Source: JAKALD01 sp963817785 (GTDB lineage Bacteria > Pseudomonadota > Gammaproteobacteria > Burkholderiales > SG8-39). Taken from it: a DNA stretch of 64,000 nt. Each line of letters opens with the position of its first letter. The stretch's first letter is position 1. The notes beneath the pieces are model-generated. The model was not told the DNA's origin. It made no database searches and saw nothing but the letters and a program-made list of their open reading frames with translations. The position numbers and the translations under genes were made by a program. Below, in pieces: positions 63,471 to 64,000 of the stretch. Where the stretch lies: positions 158,014-222,013 of the forward strand of contig CAWFPL010000006.1 in NCBI GenBank assembly GCA_963817785.1, in the 5' to 3' direction.

Positions 63471-64000
63471 TTAGAACAGTTGAGCCTGTTCCCAGCAGGA
63501 GGCGATGATGGCGGAGCGCCGTTGGGCGGATTTCAGCTTGCCGCGAGCGGCGTGCTGGAGTTCGCTCAAGGTCTCGGGGCAGAAGTTCGCCAGCGCATGG
63601 CGCTTGAGCCAAGCCCAGAGGTACTCCACGGGGTTGAGTTCCGGGGCGTAGCCGGGCAGGAACTCGAGCTGGATGTCGCCGTCGGTCGAGTCCACGTAGT
63701 CGCGCACCAAGCGACTGCGGTGAGGTCTGCCTCCATCCCACAAGATGAGAAGCCGGCGGCGATAGTGGGCTTTGAGCGCCTTGAGGAACTCGAGGACCTG
63801 CTCTTTCTTGACCGAGCCTTCGTGAAGCCGAAAGCACACGCCGCGATAGTGCATTCCGGCGATCACCGAGACGTGGTCCCAGTTGAAGCAGAACTGGAGC
63901 ACCGGAGTCTCGCCTCTCACCGCCCAGGTGCGCACCCGCGTGGGGCGCTGCGACAGGCCCGATTCGTCGATGAAGACGATCAGCCGGTCCTCGCGGCGGG
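63471..64000 (-). CDS. IS630-family transposase, 5' end off the window
   Basis: A DDE_3-type transposase read from the right edge: IVFIDESGL (first Asp), LLILWDGGRPHRSRLVRDYV (second Asp) and FLPGYAPELNPVEYLWAWLK (Glu). It is at least 176 aa and its N-terminal helix-turn-helix part lies beyond the edge. A short inverted repeat GAACAG...CTGTTC is near its stop at 63475-63492. The stop TAA is only two bases beyond the sensor stop. The element's other end is outside the window. Confidence 0.85.
   Translation of the reverse strand, partial: RREDRLIVFIDESGLSQRPTRVRTWAVRGETPVLQFCFNWDHVSVIAGMHYRGVCFRLHEGSVKKEQVLEFLKALKAHYRRRLLILWDGGRPHRSRLVRDYVDSTDGDIQLEFLPGYAPELNPVEYLWAWLKRHALANFCPETLSELQHAARGKLKSAQRRSAIIASCWEQAQLF

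Larger units (their letters stand above)
54850..64000. mobile_element. Integrative element inserted in tRNA-Leu(UAA), running off the right edge
   Basis: It starts at the tRNA-Leu break, with a tyrosine recombinase and a complete tRNA-Leu immediately inside. GC content drops, gene density falls and many genes are broken compared with the backbone, which fits acquired DNA. The far junction is not in the window, so the boundary to 64000 is a minimum. Confidence 0.65.

Overview
The window is high-GC bacterial DNA carrying one long, well-conserved chromosomal backbone plus several accessory blocks. The gene order rne / rluC / sppA / maf / yceD / rpmF / plsX / fabHDG / acpP / fabF / rpoE-rseA-rseB-mucD / lepA-lepB / rnc-era-recO-pdxJ-acpS-nagZ, then uvrC-pgsA-tRNA-Gly-tRNA-Cys, is typical of Betaproteobacteria (Burkholderiales-like). 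This assignment is inferred from gene order and protein flavour, not from a database search.

Layout. 1-1337: edge of an integrative element, with a tyrosine recombinase next to the 3' end of tRNA-Asn (1338-1413). 1463-11293: asmA-like, tyrB, uvrB, a GNAT acetyltransferase, fadD and rne with a long leader. 11653-14524: rluC, a HAD phosphatase, a Rieske protein and sppA. 14526-16450: an IS1634-like insertion sequence that landed exactly on the overlapping stop codons of two convergent genes. 16452-23877: a tetrapyrrole-methylase-family methyltransferase, maf, and the yceD-rpmF-plsX-fabHDG-acpP-fabF fatty-acid cluster. 23874-28258: a frameshifted YgfX-like gene, the sigma-E operon and a glutaredoxin-like gene. 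28303-35770: lepA to nagZ. 35786-38836: efp, uvrC, pgsA.

From 38877 the window becomes a tRNA-anchored hotspot. tRNA-Gly and tRNA-Cys follow pgsA as in E. coli (glyW-cysT-leuZ). The tRNA-Leu(UAA) expected next lies 15.7 kb away at 54811 and is only a 5' half. The gap holds (i) a form I-like aerobic CO dehydrogenase cluster, coxMSLGDE plus mocA, bracketed by 67-bp near-identical repeats derived from tRNA-Cys, and (ii) a GntR-controlled catabolic operon with a two-subunit aconitase-X-type dehydratase, a NitT/TauT-type ABC importer and a GabD-like aldehyde dehydrogenase. The tRNA-Leu is cut at the end of its anticodon loop. Immediately inside the break are a second tyrosine recombinase and a complete, different tRNA-Leu(UAA), probably a functional replacement.

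Beyond 56230 is a lower-GC accessory region that runs off the right edge: small ORFs, a chimera of two broken methyltransferase genes, a VanY-like peptidase, an HNH-like protein, an intact methyltransferase, and a large CACHE-HAMP-GAF-PAS-PAS-GAF sensor without an output domain that ends at an IS630-type transposase.

How the parts work together: the backbone covers membrane lipid synthesis, envelope stress response, protein export and translation, RNA processing and nucleotide excision repair. The accessory blocks would add CO oxidation as an energy supplement and import and catabolism of an unidentified hydroxy-acid-like substrate. The strongest candidates for something undescribed are the split tRNA-Leu with its carried replacement, the tRNA-Cys-bracketed CO dehydrogenase block, and the AcnX / NitT-TauT operon.
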